Shown here: positions 36,080-47,371 of the stretch, one piece after another | How positions within the stretch are numbered: position 1 is the first letter of the stretch | Layout of the letters: each line of letters starts with the position of its first letter | Origin: Galdieria sulphuraria | Lineage: Eukaryota; Rhodophyta; Bangiophyceae; Galdieriales; Galdieriaceae | Direction of reading: 5' to 3' | DNA: 64,000 nucleotides | NCBI RefSeq assembly: GCF_000341285.1 | Contig: NW_005178422.1 | Coordinates: 1-64,000, forward strand | Notes under the pieces: model-generated | What the model saw: only the letters and a program-made list of their open reading frames with translations | Told to the model about the DNA's origin: nothing | The model's database searches: none | Program-made: the position numbers and the translations under genes

Positions 36080-37394
36080 ATGCAAAATACTTTTTCCGTT
36101 CCGTTTCAAAGTTTTCTTGTACAACTAAAACGAACTTGGGACCGCGCGTGTAAGGATGATGAAGGAAGTGTAAGTTCCTCGTCTTTTTCTTTTAATACTC
36201 TTCTCATTGGGCTCTTAGACCATCTCAGTGGCAGAGTTATGTGTTGGTCTACAGTATTTGATGGAGAAGGCTGATAAGGAAAGAGAAAGTCGAAAGATTC
36301 CACGTGCAAGTATTTTAAGGGATCCTTTCGTTCTTATCAACTTGAGGCATTATTGTATGTTAGCTCACGGAGCTTATTCAGACAGTGTGACCGCCATATG
36401 TTCGAAAACACCGTTGGTGGAAAGTGACATTGTTCAGTTTCAACTCGTTTCCAAGCAAGAGCAGCCAGCATATTTTTTAGCAGTAGATCACTTAACTAGA
36501 AATATTGTGTTATCTGTTTGTGGAACCAAGAGTTTCCAAGATGTACTCACTGATGTTAATGTCGAGACAACAGAGTTTCTAGATGGATACGGACCCAAGG
36601 GAATCGTTGCAGCAGTTTATTGGTTACAGGAGCAGGTAATGGTTACTATTATTGACGAAATGTCAAAGTATCCGGATTACGGTATCGTATTGGTCGGTCA
36701 CAGTTTGGGTGGTGCTGTGGCTACTTTACTGGCATTACTTGTAAGAAAGAGATATGGAATATCCGTAGCTTGTTATAGCTATGCACCGCCACCTTGTATA
36801 TGCCCTTCATTTGTTCCTCTTACCAAAGAAGGTGGAGTAACCACTGTTATTTTGGATACTGACTTGATCCCTCGCTTCAACCCTGAGTCATTGGATCTTT
36901 TGGTAGAACAGTTGAGAACATTGGACTGGCAGCAAGTATATTTTAGTAATTCCGAGTTGCATTCAAAGTTATTTGGCGTTGCAGTTAATTATTTGGGAGA
37001 AGAGACGACACATCAACTTTCTCGACAAGTTTCAAACTATTTACGAAAGGGACTACGCAAAGGTTCACAACAAGCGTTAGACTTTGGCAAGAATATTCTT
37101 CTAAGCAAATTCGCTGATAATGGGAATGTGAAAGAAATATCAAAGTGGCAGAAAACAGTGACCGATATTGGTCGTTCATGTTGGTATCAATGCGAGGTAA
37201 ATACCAAAGAGATGAAGCCTCTTAAACTCGCTGGAAATATATGGCACATTCAACGTGAAGATAAGCGATATTTCGGTGTTGTAAGTGACCAAGGAGAGTA
37301 TTGGAATAGAATAGAACTTTCGCGCCAAATGTTACAAGATCATCGTATTTCTCAAATACAATTAGCTTTACAGCAAATGCAATTAGAAGAATAA
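36080..37394 (+). CDS. Class 3 / diacylglycerol-lipase-like enzyme
   Basis: Two exons, 36080-36169 and 36219-37394, give 421 aa. The alpha/beta-hydrolase core has the nucleophile elbow GHSLGGAVATLLA (Ser near residue 191), an oxyanion-side strand (LSVCGTKSFQDVLTDVNVET), a catalytic Asp candidate (VILDTDLIPRFNP) and a His candidate (KLAGNIWHIQRED). This resembles the soluble catalytic half of sn1-specific DAG lipases (DAGL beta type), without the four N-terminal membrane helices. It probably hydrolyses acyl glycerols. The junction of exons was placed to give a 49-nt intron in phase 0; the protein then reads DDEGSTISVAELCVGLQYLM. A nearby alternative donor/acceptor pair shifts this by three residues. 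Confidence 0.82.
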
Positions 37395-37470
37395 AATAAT
37401 AGTTGTACAGTGATGGCCGAAATCATTTTTTTCCTCTCGAAAAAATGGCGCAGTGTTTTGATAAATCCGA

Positions 37471-40400
37471 ATGTTACAAAGAATGTCTTTAGGAGATTCT
37501 CCTACAACAATGCCAAGCTTACAAAATAGTTATTGCGGCTTAGAAAAAGAAGATGAAGACCAAGACTGTGAATGGATGCTATTGGGGTCAGAACCTTATT
37601 GCAAGAGAACACTAGCAACAGCTCCAGAATGGAAGAGTTCACTACAATTGGAAGACTGCAAATTTTGTGCTGCACTTAGCGCTGGTCCTACAGTATGTTG
37701 TTACAACTGGATAGCGGTTATGTTGAACTTTGCATACTAATGTGTTTCATCGGTTTCATTTATTAGTGTTTTATTCCTGGTCATGGTTGGGGCACTGTAG
37801 ACGAGCAAAGCTTTCTTTTGACACGCAACATTTACTGGTTCTCCTGTTCTGGAAAGTTATTGAACGTGAATTCTTTGCAGGCGGAAAGATTCGTAGGGAC
37901 CAAACAATCTTTTGTCACCACAAAGAGTCTCCGAGAGGCAGGTGGGTACCGACTGCCAACCTTGTTTCGTTATTTACGCCAGCTGATAGGATTTTTGCAA
38001 GATGAGTCCGTTTTGTTGATATTTGAGGATGGAACTTTGGCAAGGGTGCTGCAGGATAGTCCAGTCATTTATGTTATTGGTAGTGTTTTCGAAGTTCTCG
38101 AGGTTGAAGGAGGCTCCTTGGTGCAAAGTGCCATCATTACGAATGATGATTGCTTTATTATGGAAACAACCAAGAAGAATTTTTATCTGGTTCAGGATAT
38201 ATTGAGAGGAAAGTTTTTAATACATCGTTTTTCTGTTGACGAAAGTCGGGCAAAGGAAAACGTTGCCATCACGTGTTATCAAGTATTGGCTTCTGGTTCT
38301 CCTCCCTTGAAGAATAGTGGAACATCGTCCAATCATGATATTCAACTATTGATTGGTTATGAAGATGGTACAGTCATTTCATCCAACCTGTACGATCATC
38401 TTTTGCTTTATCAACTGGAGGGAGGATACTTTATATCCTTTTCAGTATCTCGAGATGGACGTTGGATCGCAGCGATAGAGTCGGGAAAACACTCTCTTTG
38501 GATCTTCTCTTCAGATATGAATAGAGCGGTATTATCCAATTGGTTACCGAGTCCCTCATTTCTTCGTAGCATTGGAATGGAAGAACTGGAGTCTGTAGAT
38601 TATAGTAACTTGCAAATTGATTGGTGCGCTAGTGAAGCTGTTGCATGGTATTTGGTGTCCCATTCGTTTCTGTTATTAGTGGACATTCGAGGAAATTGTG
38701 TCCATTTATCTAATGAAGCCTGTTTCCTGTATTCCGAGTTGGATGGATTGCGATGGATAGAACAAGAAAGAGTGTACTATATATATAAAGCATCGAAGCC
38801 TTTATATGATCTTCAAAATCTGGGCAATACAGAAGACATCTCTTTATTATTCAGTTGTTTTGAAACTTTTGATGGACGAACGAGAGATTCGGATGAGAAA
38901 CGTATTCAATTTTATCAACTGGTTCATTTGCTTTTCTCGAAATCTTCAGGTTTGCTGGACATTGTGGAGACTATATTAGATAACATGGTATTGGAAGAGT
39001 GGAATATTGGAAGACAGAAGAAGTTGCTCAAATTAGCTTCATTTTGTATTGCTTACCAAGGATCGTATCAAAACCAGTCTAAAGTTACCCAACTAGCTGA
39101 TCAGCTATCCGTTGTCTGTAGAACCTTGCGTCTGTTAAATTGTCTCCGTCGACAATGTGATATTCCTATCACATTTGTACAATCAAGAGAGATGAGTGGA
39201 GACAAATTGATGGATCGTATATCCAGATATGGTTATCATGAAAAAGCTTTGAGCATTTCAATTTACTTAGGAATAGGTAAGAAAACAAATTTTGGCTGTA
39301 ATTTGTTTTATGTGATTCTTGTATTTAGATCCATCCATTCCACTTATACGATGGGCAAAACAAGAACTACTGCAGTGCCTTCCAAAGGATACAGTTATCC
39401 ATCCTGATGTCCAAGATCGCGAAATGATTGAAAGCAATGTGATGGAAAAAATTTCGAAACGTCTAGAGTATTTTACGGAAGAATATCAGATAGCAGCACC
39501 CCCTTATACCGATATTGCTCTGATGGCTTGGAAGCTGGACCTCTCCAACTTGGCCATTTGGTTGACTCAAAAAGAGCAAAGGATGTATAAAAAGGTAAAT
39601 GTGCCTATATTCATTTGTTTGCCTGTCGTCAAACAGTCTATTTTCATCCAAGGTACCTTTGCTGTTAATGCAGAACAAGGAACAAGATGCCCTGAAAGCA
39701 GCATCAGAAGATGGAGATCCTGAACTGTTGCAAGGTGTTTTTATTCGCTTAAGGCAACGTCATACTCTCGCCGAAATGTTAGAATTCTTTCGGTCCAACA
39801 ATGACCAGTTGCAAGACGCTGTACGTTTGTATGCAGCTTTTTTACGTCGCCATGCCATTTTAGAAGAGTGGAATTCATTTATGTTGTCTTTTGGATTGAG
39901 ACCTTGTTTTGCCGTAAGTAGAGCGAATAGTACTTAGGATCCGAAAGCACAAAACTGAATTCACCTCATTGAATACTTATATTTAGGTGTTATCACAAGC
40001 ACATTTATCATTGCAAAGGACGGCACAGCGCAAGAAGACATTGGAATGGTTATCATTGCAAATGAATCGAACTGCCAAAAGATCAACTTGGCTGGGTTGG
40101 TCGCTAAAGAATGAATGTAAAATATCGGACCTTGCAACGGAATTGGAGCAAACATGGAAATTACAAGAAAATAGTCTTGATGTTTCGAGTATTTCGCGTT
40201 TTATTGTATCTGTGGCGGAACAAAGTGTACACCTATCTCCTTCTGAGAGAAGAGATTGTTTGTACCGAATAAAGAATCAGTTCAAGGTAAGAAAATATTC
40301 TATAGAATGTATCCAACTTTTTGTTTCACTTGGATGAAATATTATTGCTTCGATTAGGTTCCCGAACGTCGATTTATATACAACTGTTTGCAAGGCATGG

Positions 40401-40724
40401 CAAATATCGGGGACTTTGAAGGTATGTTGATATTGGGTTCTGAACGACATCCTCCACAGACAGGATGGATGCCATTCGTAGAAATATGTCTTCGTCATGG
40501 TCGATTATCGGAGGCAAGTCAATTCATCAAACTGATAAAGGTAACAGTTGGAAAGATTTATCACATATTGGGATATTGAATATGGTATTGCTTAGGAGCC
40601 TCAGGAACGTGCTATTGCCTTGGCTAAAGCAGGGTATGGAAAAGAAGCTGCAGAGTTAGCAATGAAATGGAAGAATCAACGTTTATTGCAACAGATATAT
40701 GAAATTGTTCCTCAATCCAGTTAG
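37471..40724 (+). CDS. VPS16 (HOPS/CORVET core subunit)
   Basis: Seven exons, 37471-37692, 37767-39276, 39329-39594, 39653-39913, 39987-40286, 40358-40540 and 40596-40724, give ~956 aa, somewhat longer than the ~840-860 of animals and plants. The N-terminal propeller is seen as CFIPGHGWGTVDEQ, FRYLRQLIGFLQDE and VYYIYKASKPLYDL. The conserved Vps16 C-terminal block follows: DPSIPLIRWAKQELLQ, APPYTDIALMAWKLDLSNLA, VPLLLMQNKEQDALKAASED and VPERRFIYN. VPS16 links the Vps-C core for tethering at late endosomes and vacuole. The introns here (52-74 nt) are slightly longer than average. It starts 76 bp after the lipase stop on the same strand and ends 94 bp before FolD. Confidence 0.92.
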
Positions 40725-40818
40725 AAGTGTAATCATCCGCCGTTATAAGACCGGTTGGATTCGTGGAGCGATCAGCAAAAATGCATAACAACTTCGTCCC
40801 TTATAGGTTGGAGACCAA

Positions 40819-41982
40819 ATGGATTCTGTTAATGTGACGATGCCTTGTGCCTTTCAGACTATGCCTTTGAAACCTTTTCCAAAACAAACGAAACATTTAG
40901 ATATTTTTCGTTTCTTGTCACCCCAAACGCGTATCGCTTTCACGACAAGACGTTGTTTTCGTCTAGTAAGTTGTTTGGAGACAAACACACACGCGAAAAT
41001 ATTGGATGGAAAGGCCACAGCACAACAAATAAGAAACGAACTAAAGACAAAAGTGGATGCTTTGTACAAGCTGTATGCAATGCGTCCAGGTTTGGCAGTC
41101 GTTCTCGTAGGCAGCAGAAAGGATTCTCAAACTTATGTCCGAAATAAGCACCGTTTTGCCAAGGAAGTTGGTTTGGAATCGTTTAATCACGACTTGCCAG
41201 AATCAGTAACGGAAGCACGTTTGTTACAAGTAAGAACATACTTTGATTCTGGGTGGATGCGAATTGTTGTTTGTCAATAGGTAATCGACGAACTGAACCA
41301 AGATCCACGAGTCCACGGCATTTTGGTGCAGTTACCACTCCCTGCACACATATCGACCGAAAAAGTGTTACAACGTATAGACGTATCTAAAGATGTTGAT
41401 GGCTTCCATGCGGAAAATGTGGGACGTTTGTGCACTTTGAAAGGGGAACCTGGATTTATTCCTTGTACTCCACAAGTAAGGAATTTGATGTAGATAGTCG
41501 AGTTGGATATGAATGTGGATTAGGGCTGTTTAGAGTTGTTGGATCGTTATAATATACAAATTCAAGGAAAGCATGCAGTTGTATTGGGCAGAAGCAATAT
41601 TGTAGGTATACCTGCTGCCATGTTGTTGTTGAGAAGAAATGCAACCGTTTCAATTTGTCATTCGTTCACTGAAAATCTATCAGAGGAGGTTTCTAAAGCA
41701 GATATCTTAATTGCAGCAATTGGTAAACCGGAATGGATATCTGGACATTGGTTGAAACCCAATAGTGTTGTAATTGACGTTGGTATCAACGCAGTGAAGG
41801 ACGTCAATACTAGTCGAGGTTATCGGTTGGTTGGTGATGTTCGATGGGAAGAAGCTTATCCTCGAGTACGTTGTATCACTCCTGTTCCTGGAGGAATTGG
41901 ACCCATGACCGTTGCGATGTTATTAAAGAATACGGTTAAGGCTTTTGAACAAAGGACGAGAGGAGAATCTCTTTCCAAATAA
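40819..41982 (+). CDS. FolD: methylene-THF dehydrogenase/cyclohydrolase, organellar
   Basis: Three exons, 40819-41229, 41281-41475 and 41524-41982, give 354 aa; bacterial FolD is ~285, so ~60 N-terminal residues form a targeting peptide. The bifunctional active site is intact: [16 protein letters not shown] with the catalytic Lys, [40 protein letters not shown] for NADP binding and [16 protein letters not shown]. It interconverts 5,10-methylene-THF and 10-formyl-THF, supplying one-carbon units for purines, formyl-Met and serine/glycine metabolism. Plastid or mitochondrion cannot be decided from the sequence. It lies in tandem after VPS16, and its stop is 42 bp from that of the RanBPM-like gene. 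Confidence 0.94.
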
Positions 41983-42024
41983 TAAGAAAAGTTGTAGAGT
42001 AATTTGATTCAAATGTTATTTCTT

Positions 42025-43713
42025 TCATGACTCTAGAAAAGTATCATAAAATAGACATCTTTCAATCATTCTACTTTGTTTCCAAAGAGATTCCATTAGA
42101 CTAGTGGCTGAATGAACGTTTTCTTCTTCATCCAGCCAAGCATCATTCACAATATCAGCGACTGCAGAACGTTGCCAAATACTAAACAAGTGCTTCAAAG
42201 GACTCTGAAAAGGCTCTTCGAAAGCTAACAACGCAAACATACGATAAAAGAATCTTTCTTGTTCTTCATTCATCCAAGGAATAAGAGGTGATAAATACGA
42301 AATAGAAACTTGTACCATTTCTGATAAACAAGAAGACTTGTTTGAGTCTCTCAACCATTCGATCCATCTTTGGCAAGTCAATGCAAAACAACTCCAACTT
42401 CCGACTTGTAACAAACTTGGTTTGTGTTCTTCAACAAAAGAAACAGCTTGTTCTATTTGACCTTGCATAATATATTCACGCACTTTACCACGTAACTCTA
42501 CAGAGTCCTCCAATGCATTGTAAGAAAGAATTCCATCCGTATTTGACTTGAATGCTAAAAAAGTTTGTTGATATCCACAACGCAACAAATATTCTGCAAC
42601 ATATTTGAGAGAGATACAAGGTGATAATTCTATGTCTTGTATTTGTTTCCTTTTCGATTCTTTCCATTCATTTCTCCAAGAAACGTTAGAAAACACAAAA
42701 GTAGACTTGACATCATCAAGACTACCAAAACGAAAGGAAACTTTTTCATTGGGTCTGTGTAAAGATACGGAAGCATATAAATGACTCTCCACTTGAGAAA
42801 AGGCCATTCCTAACATTACTCCATTCTTTGTAAAAAATATTTGTCGTGTTTCAAAAAGATAACCACAACCAATTACATCTCCTTGTTGATAAGGTGTGGC
42901 ATAGTTCATAGCTACCGAGCCATGGGTTTTTATCTTTCCATCTTTTCCTCGATAAGCAAAAGAACCAGGTTCTTCACCAATAGATTTGCAAAAGTCTTGA
43001 ACCCTCCTAGATAAACCAACTGCAATAGAAACATTTTCAGAGTCACAAGAAAGAATTTCAACTTCGAAATAGAAAATATCCACTGTTCCAGTAGGTATAG
43101 GTTTATCGGCTTGTATTGTTCCCACTTCGTGTTCATAACAAGCAGAACCTACATAACGAACAGTAAGTCTATCCATGGATACTTCTAAAAAGCGAGAAAT
43201 TTGACGCAAATTCAATCCAGTTGGCAACTCATGGTCTTGTTGGTTATTATCATCCCATTTCCAGTCCTGTCTCTCTAAAGCAATATCTCCTAACAAACCA
43301 CTTGGATAGGATCCACAAAAAGGTTCCTCCGAGTGCCATTGACTAGTTGTATTATTTCTTTCCATTACTTTGCTTTTTGTGTCATTATCCTCAATAAAAA
43401 AATGGACTACAGGAAGGCTTGGTGTTTCATAGTTATTCAACACAACACTAGTAATAGGCCAATTAGGTCTCCAAGGAGCCCTTTTCCTTTGAGTTTTGTT
43501 ATTTCTATTCGTTTTGTTTCCATTCTCACAACTATAAGAACAAACAGTTGAGTTCCTTTCCCATAAACTATCCACTTTTGTGGAGTCTAAACATTTGCTT
43601 TCCAACCCATTTCTGTGACACTCTGACCATATATGAGTAGCAAAAGGAATCCTGTTCAAAGAACTTTCCCAATAAGTATCTTGACTATTTTCGACTTTTC
43701 TGGAGAGGGACAT
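42025..43713 (-). CDS. RanBPM/Gid1-like SPRY protein
   Basis: One intronless frame of 562 aa. A disordered N-terminus is followed by a SPRY domain (~200-340) with FYFEVEILSCDSENVSIAVG, GSFAYRGKDGKIKTHG and GDVIGCGYLFETRQIFFTKN. The C-terminal part has a LisH-like helix (YVAEYLLRCGYQQTFLAF) and a CTLH/CRA-type region (VREYIMQGQIEQAVSFVEEH). SPRY-LisH-CTLH is the RanBP9/10 and yeast Gid1 layout, the substrate-receptor-binding scaffold of the GID/CTLH E3 ubiquitin ligase. It is divergent from the CCDC130-like gene with 74 bp between ATGs. Confidence 0.85.
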   Translation of the reverse strand: MSLSRKVENSQDTYWESSLNRIPFATHIWSECHRNGLESKCLDSTKVDSLWERNSTVCSYSCENGNKTNRNNKTQRKRAPWRPNWPITSVVLNNYETPSLPVVHFFIEDNDTKSKVMERNNTTSQWHSEEPFCGSYPSGLLGDIALERQDWKWDDNNQQDHELPTGLNLRQISRFLEVSMDRLTVRYVGSACYEHEVGTIQADKPIPTGTVDIFYFEVEILSCDSENVSIAVGLSRRVQDFCKSIGEEPGSFAYRGKDGKIKTHGSVAMNYATPYQQGDVIGCGYLFETRQIFFTKNGVMLGMAFSQVESHLYASVSLHRPNEKVSFRFGSLDDVKSTFVFSNVSWRNEWKESKRKQIQDIELSPCISLKYVAEYLLRCGYQQTFLAFKSNTDGILSYNALEDSVELRGKVREYIMQGQIEQAVSFVEEHKPSLLQVGSWSCFALTCQRWIEWLRDSNKSSCLSEMVQVSISYLSPLIPWMNEEQERFFYRMFALLAFEEPFQSPLKHLFSIWQRSAVADIVNDAWLDEEENVHSATSLMESLWKQSRMIERCLFYDTFLES

Positions 43714-43787
43714 GAAAAACCCAAAAGTATTAAGTTGGATTTGAGTATTTGGATTTTACTTTGTGAGGTCGTAGTCTGTTCTCAACT

Positions 43788-44588
43788 ATGGCAGATAGAA
43801 AAGCTGTTCAAAAGTATTACCCTCCTGCTTACTTTGATTACTTATCCAAGGGAGGGAAGAAGAGTATCAACATGTTTCAAGGACAACATCCCCTAAGAGA
43901 AAGAGCAAGAAAACTGAAGAGTCAAGGCATACTCATCATTCGTTTTGAGATGCCTTTCAATATTTGGTGTCTCGGATGTAATAATCACATAGGAAAAGGT
44001 GTTCGCTATAATGCGGAAAAGAAAAAAGTAGGCTCTTATTTTAGTACAACAATATGGAACTTTCGTTTCAAGTGTCACTTGTGTGATAATTATATTGAAA
44101 TACAAACAGACCCAGCTAGTCGAGATTACGTTGTAGTAGCTGGAGGAAAGAGAAAGGAAGAAGGTCCTGGAGAAGGTGACATATGGATTGAAGAAGCAAC
44201 ACAGCAAACTTCGGATGCTTTTGAAGCTTTAGAAAAGGAACAGATTCAACTGCAAGTGGCAAAGACAGAGAATGAACACATCCAAGAATTGGAAAGTTGG
44301 AAAAAGAAGAGTTATGAAGATGATTACGCTTCTTCACAATTGGTTCGAAAGAGGTTTAGGGAATGGAAAAAAGCTCTAACAGAAGAACAGAAACAAGATG
44401 AAGAATTGGCTTCACGTCTCAATTTGTTCATTCCTTTGGTTCCCAAAGACAAGTCGACTACTCCAATTTCAAAACCTGCTGCTAGTGGTGCTCCTCAGAT
44501 AACTAGAATTACTCCCAGAAAGTCCACACATATCCTTCCTCGTGCAAAATATGGTTACTTTGCACATATGCAGAGAAAGAAGTATTGA
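43788..44588 (+). CDS. CCDC130/YJU2-family splicing factor
   Basis: An intronless frame of 266 aa. The N-terminal ~130 residues are highly characteristic of the CWC16 family: MADRKAVQKYYPPAYF, HPLRERARKLKSQGILIIRF, EMPFNIWCLGCNNHIGKGVR and FKCHLCDNYIEIQTDPASRD. Two CxxC pairs form the zinc site. The family is split into YJU2/CCDC94 and CCDC130/Saf4 branches; the HPLRERARKL and QTDPA context favours CCDC130. These proteins act in the spliceosome around the first catalytic step. The C-terminal part is Glu/Lys-rich coiled coil. It is relevant here because this genome is intron-dense. Confidence 0.92.
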   Translation: MADRKAVQKYYPPAYFDYLSKGGKKSINMFQGQHPLRERARKLKSQGILIIRFEMPFNIWCLGCNNHIGKGVRYNAEKKKVGSYFSTTIWNFRFKCHLCDNYIEIQTDPASRDYVVVAGGKRKEEGPGEGDIWIEEATQQTSDAFEALEKEQIQLQVAKTENEHIQELESWKKKSYEDDYASSQLVRKRFREWKKALTEEQKQDEELASRLNLFIPLVPKDKSTTPISKPAASGAPQITRITPRKSTHILPRAKYGYFAHMQRKKY

Positions 44589-44669
44589 AATATTGTAAAT
44601 CTGATAGAATATAACTTAAATGGAATGAACTATCATAATATAACAGACAAGTTTATTGATGGCTCAAAG

Positions 44670-45734
44670 TTAGTTATGGGGAAGTTTCCAAGTGGAAGCT
44701 ACAGCTGAGAGTAAATCAATTCCTGAAGGAGGTGCAGGAGGAGGCTTTCCACTAGAATTCATATCCATCTTATCGTCATCTTGTGCATTGGAACCACTGT
44801 CTTCACCACTTTCCTCATCCAAAGAAACTCCACAACGTGAAGAACAAGATTGAAGTTCCATACCATACAAATTAGGCTCACTCATACAGCGCTTACCAAC
44901 ACGGAATGTTTTAGAATTTCGAAACTCTCGAGATATGCGCTGGAAATATTTTTGAGCGTGCGTACGAACTTGTGTACGATTTCTGGTTCCAACATAATTT
45001 GCTATGGCTTTCACATCCTTATGACCATATTTTTGGATAGCTTCTAAGAATCTTTGATGCTCCTCTGGAGTCCAGTATCTAGACTGAGAACGACTCGTGT
45101 CATTATTCTGAATCCGATTCGACTCTCCTTGACTCAGTAAAGAACGTAATCGATCTATCTCTCTACGATATTCTGCCAACTCCTTTCGCATAGACTGATT
45201 ATCTCGTTCTAGTCTCCATATCCAAGACTCTTTCTGACTGGCGTCCATACCATTCGACCATGGATATCTCCATAAGTTTGTCTGTAGACTAGTTGCTACA
45301 TCATAATTATTACTCTTGGAACCAGCTATTGTAGAATAATATGAGTAAATCTTGTCCAGAGGATATCTTAAACCATCTTGCTGAGATATATCGACAGTAT
45401 CACCGTTTGTGGAGTCGACAATAGAAATGGGACGATAAACTTGTTCCACATAGTCTGTCCCAGAATGAACCGTTGCCAGTTCGGAAGGAAAACTTGGTTG
45501 ACCGTATTTTACAGTAGACTGAAAATAACTGGGAGGTAAGACACTGGAAGACGAATGATTAGGGCCGTGCCGTAAACTCACTGGTCTCGTGCCGTCCGAA
45601 GGATGAGACGTTCCAGAGAAGCTTCCTTCTGGATTCATGTATGCCGTAGAATGAATAGGGAACGAATAATCCCGATAATCACTCGCCGAAAAGTAATTAG
45701 TGTTAAGGTACTGTTGGGAATCCATAACGGACAT
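44670..45734 (-). CDS. MYB-related transcription factor (SHAQKYF class)
   Basis: An intronless frame of 354 aa. A single MYB repeat lies at ~220-270: YWTPEEHQRFLEAIQKYGHK, then DVKAIANYVGTRNRTQVRTH and AQKYFQRI. The THAQKYF motif is a variant of the plant SHAQKYF signature of circadian, sugar and nutrient regulators. A short leucine-containing helix (WIWRLERDNQSMRKELAEYR) just before the MYB repeat may dimerise. Flanks are Ser/Tyr-rich and disordered; the C-terminus has a PPPAPP run. It is probably nuclear, with unknown targets. It is divergent from the Phe-rich gene across the window's longest intergenic region. Confidence 0.9.
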   Translation of the reverse strand: MSVMDSQQYLNTNYFSASDYRDYSFPIHSTAYMNPEGSFSGTSHPSDGTRPVSLRHGPNHSSSSVLPPSYFQSTVKYGQPSFPSELATVHSGTDYVEQVYRPISIVDSTNGDTVDISQQDGLRYPLDKIYSYYSTIAGSKSNNYDVATSLQTNLWRYPWSNGMDASQKESWIWRLERDNQSMRKELAEYRREIDRLRSLLSQGESNRIQNNDTSRSQSRYWTPEEHQRFLEAIQKYGHKDVKAIANYVGTRNRTQVRTHAQKYFQRISREFRNSKTFRVGKRCMSEPNLYGMELQSCSSRCGVSLDEESGEDSGSNAQDDDKMDMNSSGKPPPAPPSGIDLLSAVASTWKLPHN

Positions 45735-47371
45735 AGGAAACGAAACAAAGAGTTTCGACTGGTTTCCCTACGCAGCTCCCTTTCACAAACGGTTATATTA
45801 CGTCACCTTTTTTCCTATATACGTCAAAAATGAAAAGTAACCAAAAAACGGGAACAATGGTGTCACAATAACCAGTGAACTTAGCAAATAGGACCAGCCT
45901 CAGCGCACCTCAAATAAATGATGCCACTACGACAAAATCTTAAAACGCACCATTGCTGAAAGGGAGTTGAATTGTCCATACGACACAAAGAATTTACAGG
46001 CTCCTTTGCCTGTGTGCCCTTGAACAGGCTACGACGGACCCGAGAATCGTCAATAAACTAGAGAATGGTTTGCACTTTTATATTTAAACCAATAGTTTGA
46101 TAATGTACCAAGCGGAATCACAGATAATGAATTAGAAACGCGAGTTTTTTCTCAAAAGTTTCTGGTTGAACAATTCATTAAAGTTGTATAGTTATCTCAC
46201 CATGTTATATTTAAGAAAGAGACTGCAGATTTCACTACATATGGCTAAAATATAATTGCTGGATACGTGAATTACAAGTTTCCTCATCTACTCCCACTCC
46301 AACGAGAGATAGGCTATATCACGACACCAGATCTCACTAAAATACGAGATTCAACCTTTGAAATGAAATATTCCAATCAAGTTAGAAAGAAATGAAGATG
46401 ACAGCAGATAAGCACATTTAGGGAGATACTATTCCGTAAGCAATATTTTGTCAGTTATTGCTATACTGTCTTTCAATACTTATTTCTTGAGAAGACAACG
46501 AGCACTTAAATCTTTACAGCATAGCGTATGTGTAAAATCTCTTTCATTCGCTATGATATCATCTTTTAAAAAGCTCTACAAGTCTTCATAGAATTATTAA
46601 TAACACATGTGATGAATAAAGATAACCTGAAATTTAGAATTACGTGAAGATGAAAATATAAAAAGATAAAGCTTGATTGATGCATGCTGAGAGCAATGAG
46701 TAGAACAAAGAGAAAATGGAAACTTGTTGGCTGGCCTAAGTTTCATTGCAGCATGACTTTTTCTTTACAAAAATAATGCCTCTGTTGACTGAATAACCTC
46801 ATCTCTCGAAGGTTAACAAAGAACAAAAAATTTTTAATTTAAAAATAAAACAAATTAAGGTTGTAAAAATAGAAATGAAGGACGAGTCAAGCCAAGAAGA
46901 ATAGTTTTTCGTAAATCTTGAGAAATGAAAACAAAGCGTCAGTCAACGAATACAATGAACTTAAGCAAGCAAAGATAGACCAAACTTAATTTAAGCAACG
47001 TAAAAGAAAACTCTTGAAATTAAAAGCTTCAGTTAAAGTGGTTCCACTTTCTTGAAAATTCACTACTCCCTTCGATTTAAAATTAGCTACGATAGAAACA
47101 ATCTTTGAAAAAATTCTTCTTCCGACAAAATTATTTTTTACCTCATATTATGATAAAAAGCTGAAGGAAATAATGTTTGGCATCAATTTTTAAATTAACA
47201 ATTTGCAATTGCTAGATTTAATCATGCTTGCATACAATTTCTTCGTTTTTATATTTTTTTATTTCTTTTAGCATGAGGATTTTGGCGGTTATGGTGCTTT
47301 AAATCATTTAACTGGTATTGTACATTGTCGATCAATTTTTTTCTAGTTGTAGATAGAAACTAGTTAGTCGC
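45735..47371. other. Longest gene-free region (divergent promoters)
   Basis: About 1.64 kb between the divergent MYB and Phe-rich genes, several times the local norm. It is strongly AT-rich toward the right end, with stops in all frames, no splice-joined exons I could assemble, and no tRNA B-box or snRNA signature. The left 100 bases hold the TGACGT pair. The rest may be regulatory, a long 5' leader, or an unrecognised noncoding RNA. Confidence 0.45.
45800..45826 (-). promoter_or_regulatory. Two CRE/bZIP-like TGACGT sites upstream of the MYB gene
   Basis: ACGTCA (TGACGT on the gene strand) occurs at 45800-45805 and again at 45821-45826, 21 bases apart, or two helical turns, and ~65-90 bases upstream of the MYB start. 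Same-orientation, phased spacing suggests a pair of bZIP-type binding sites. This is inference from sequence only. Confidence 0.4.
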
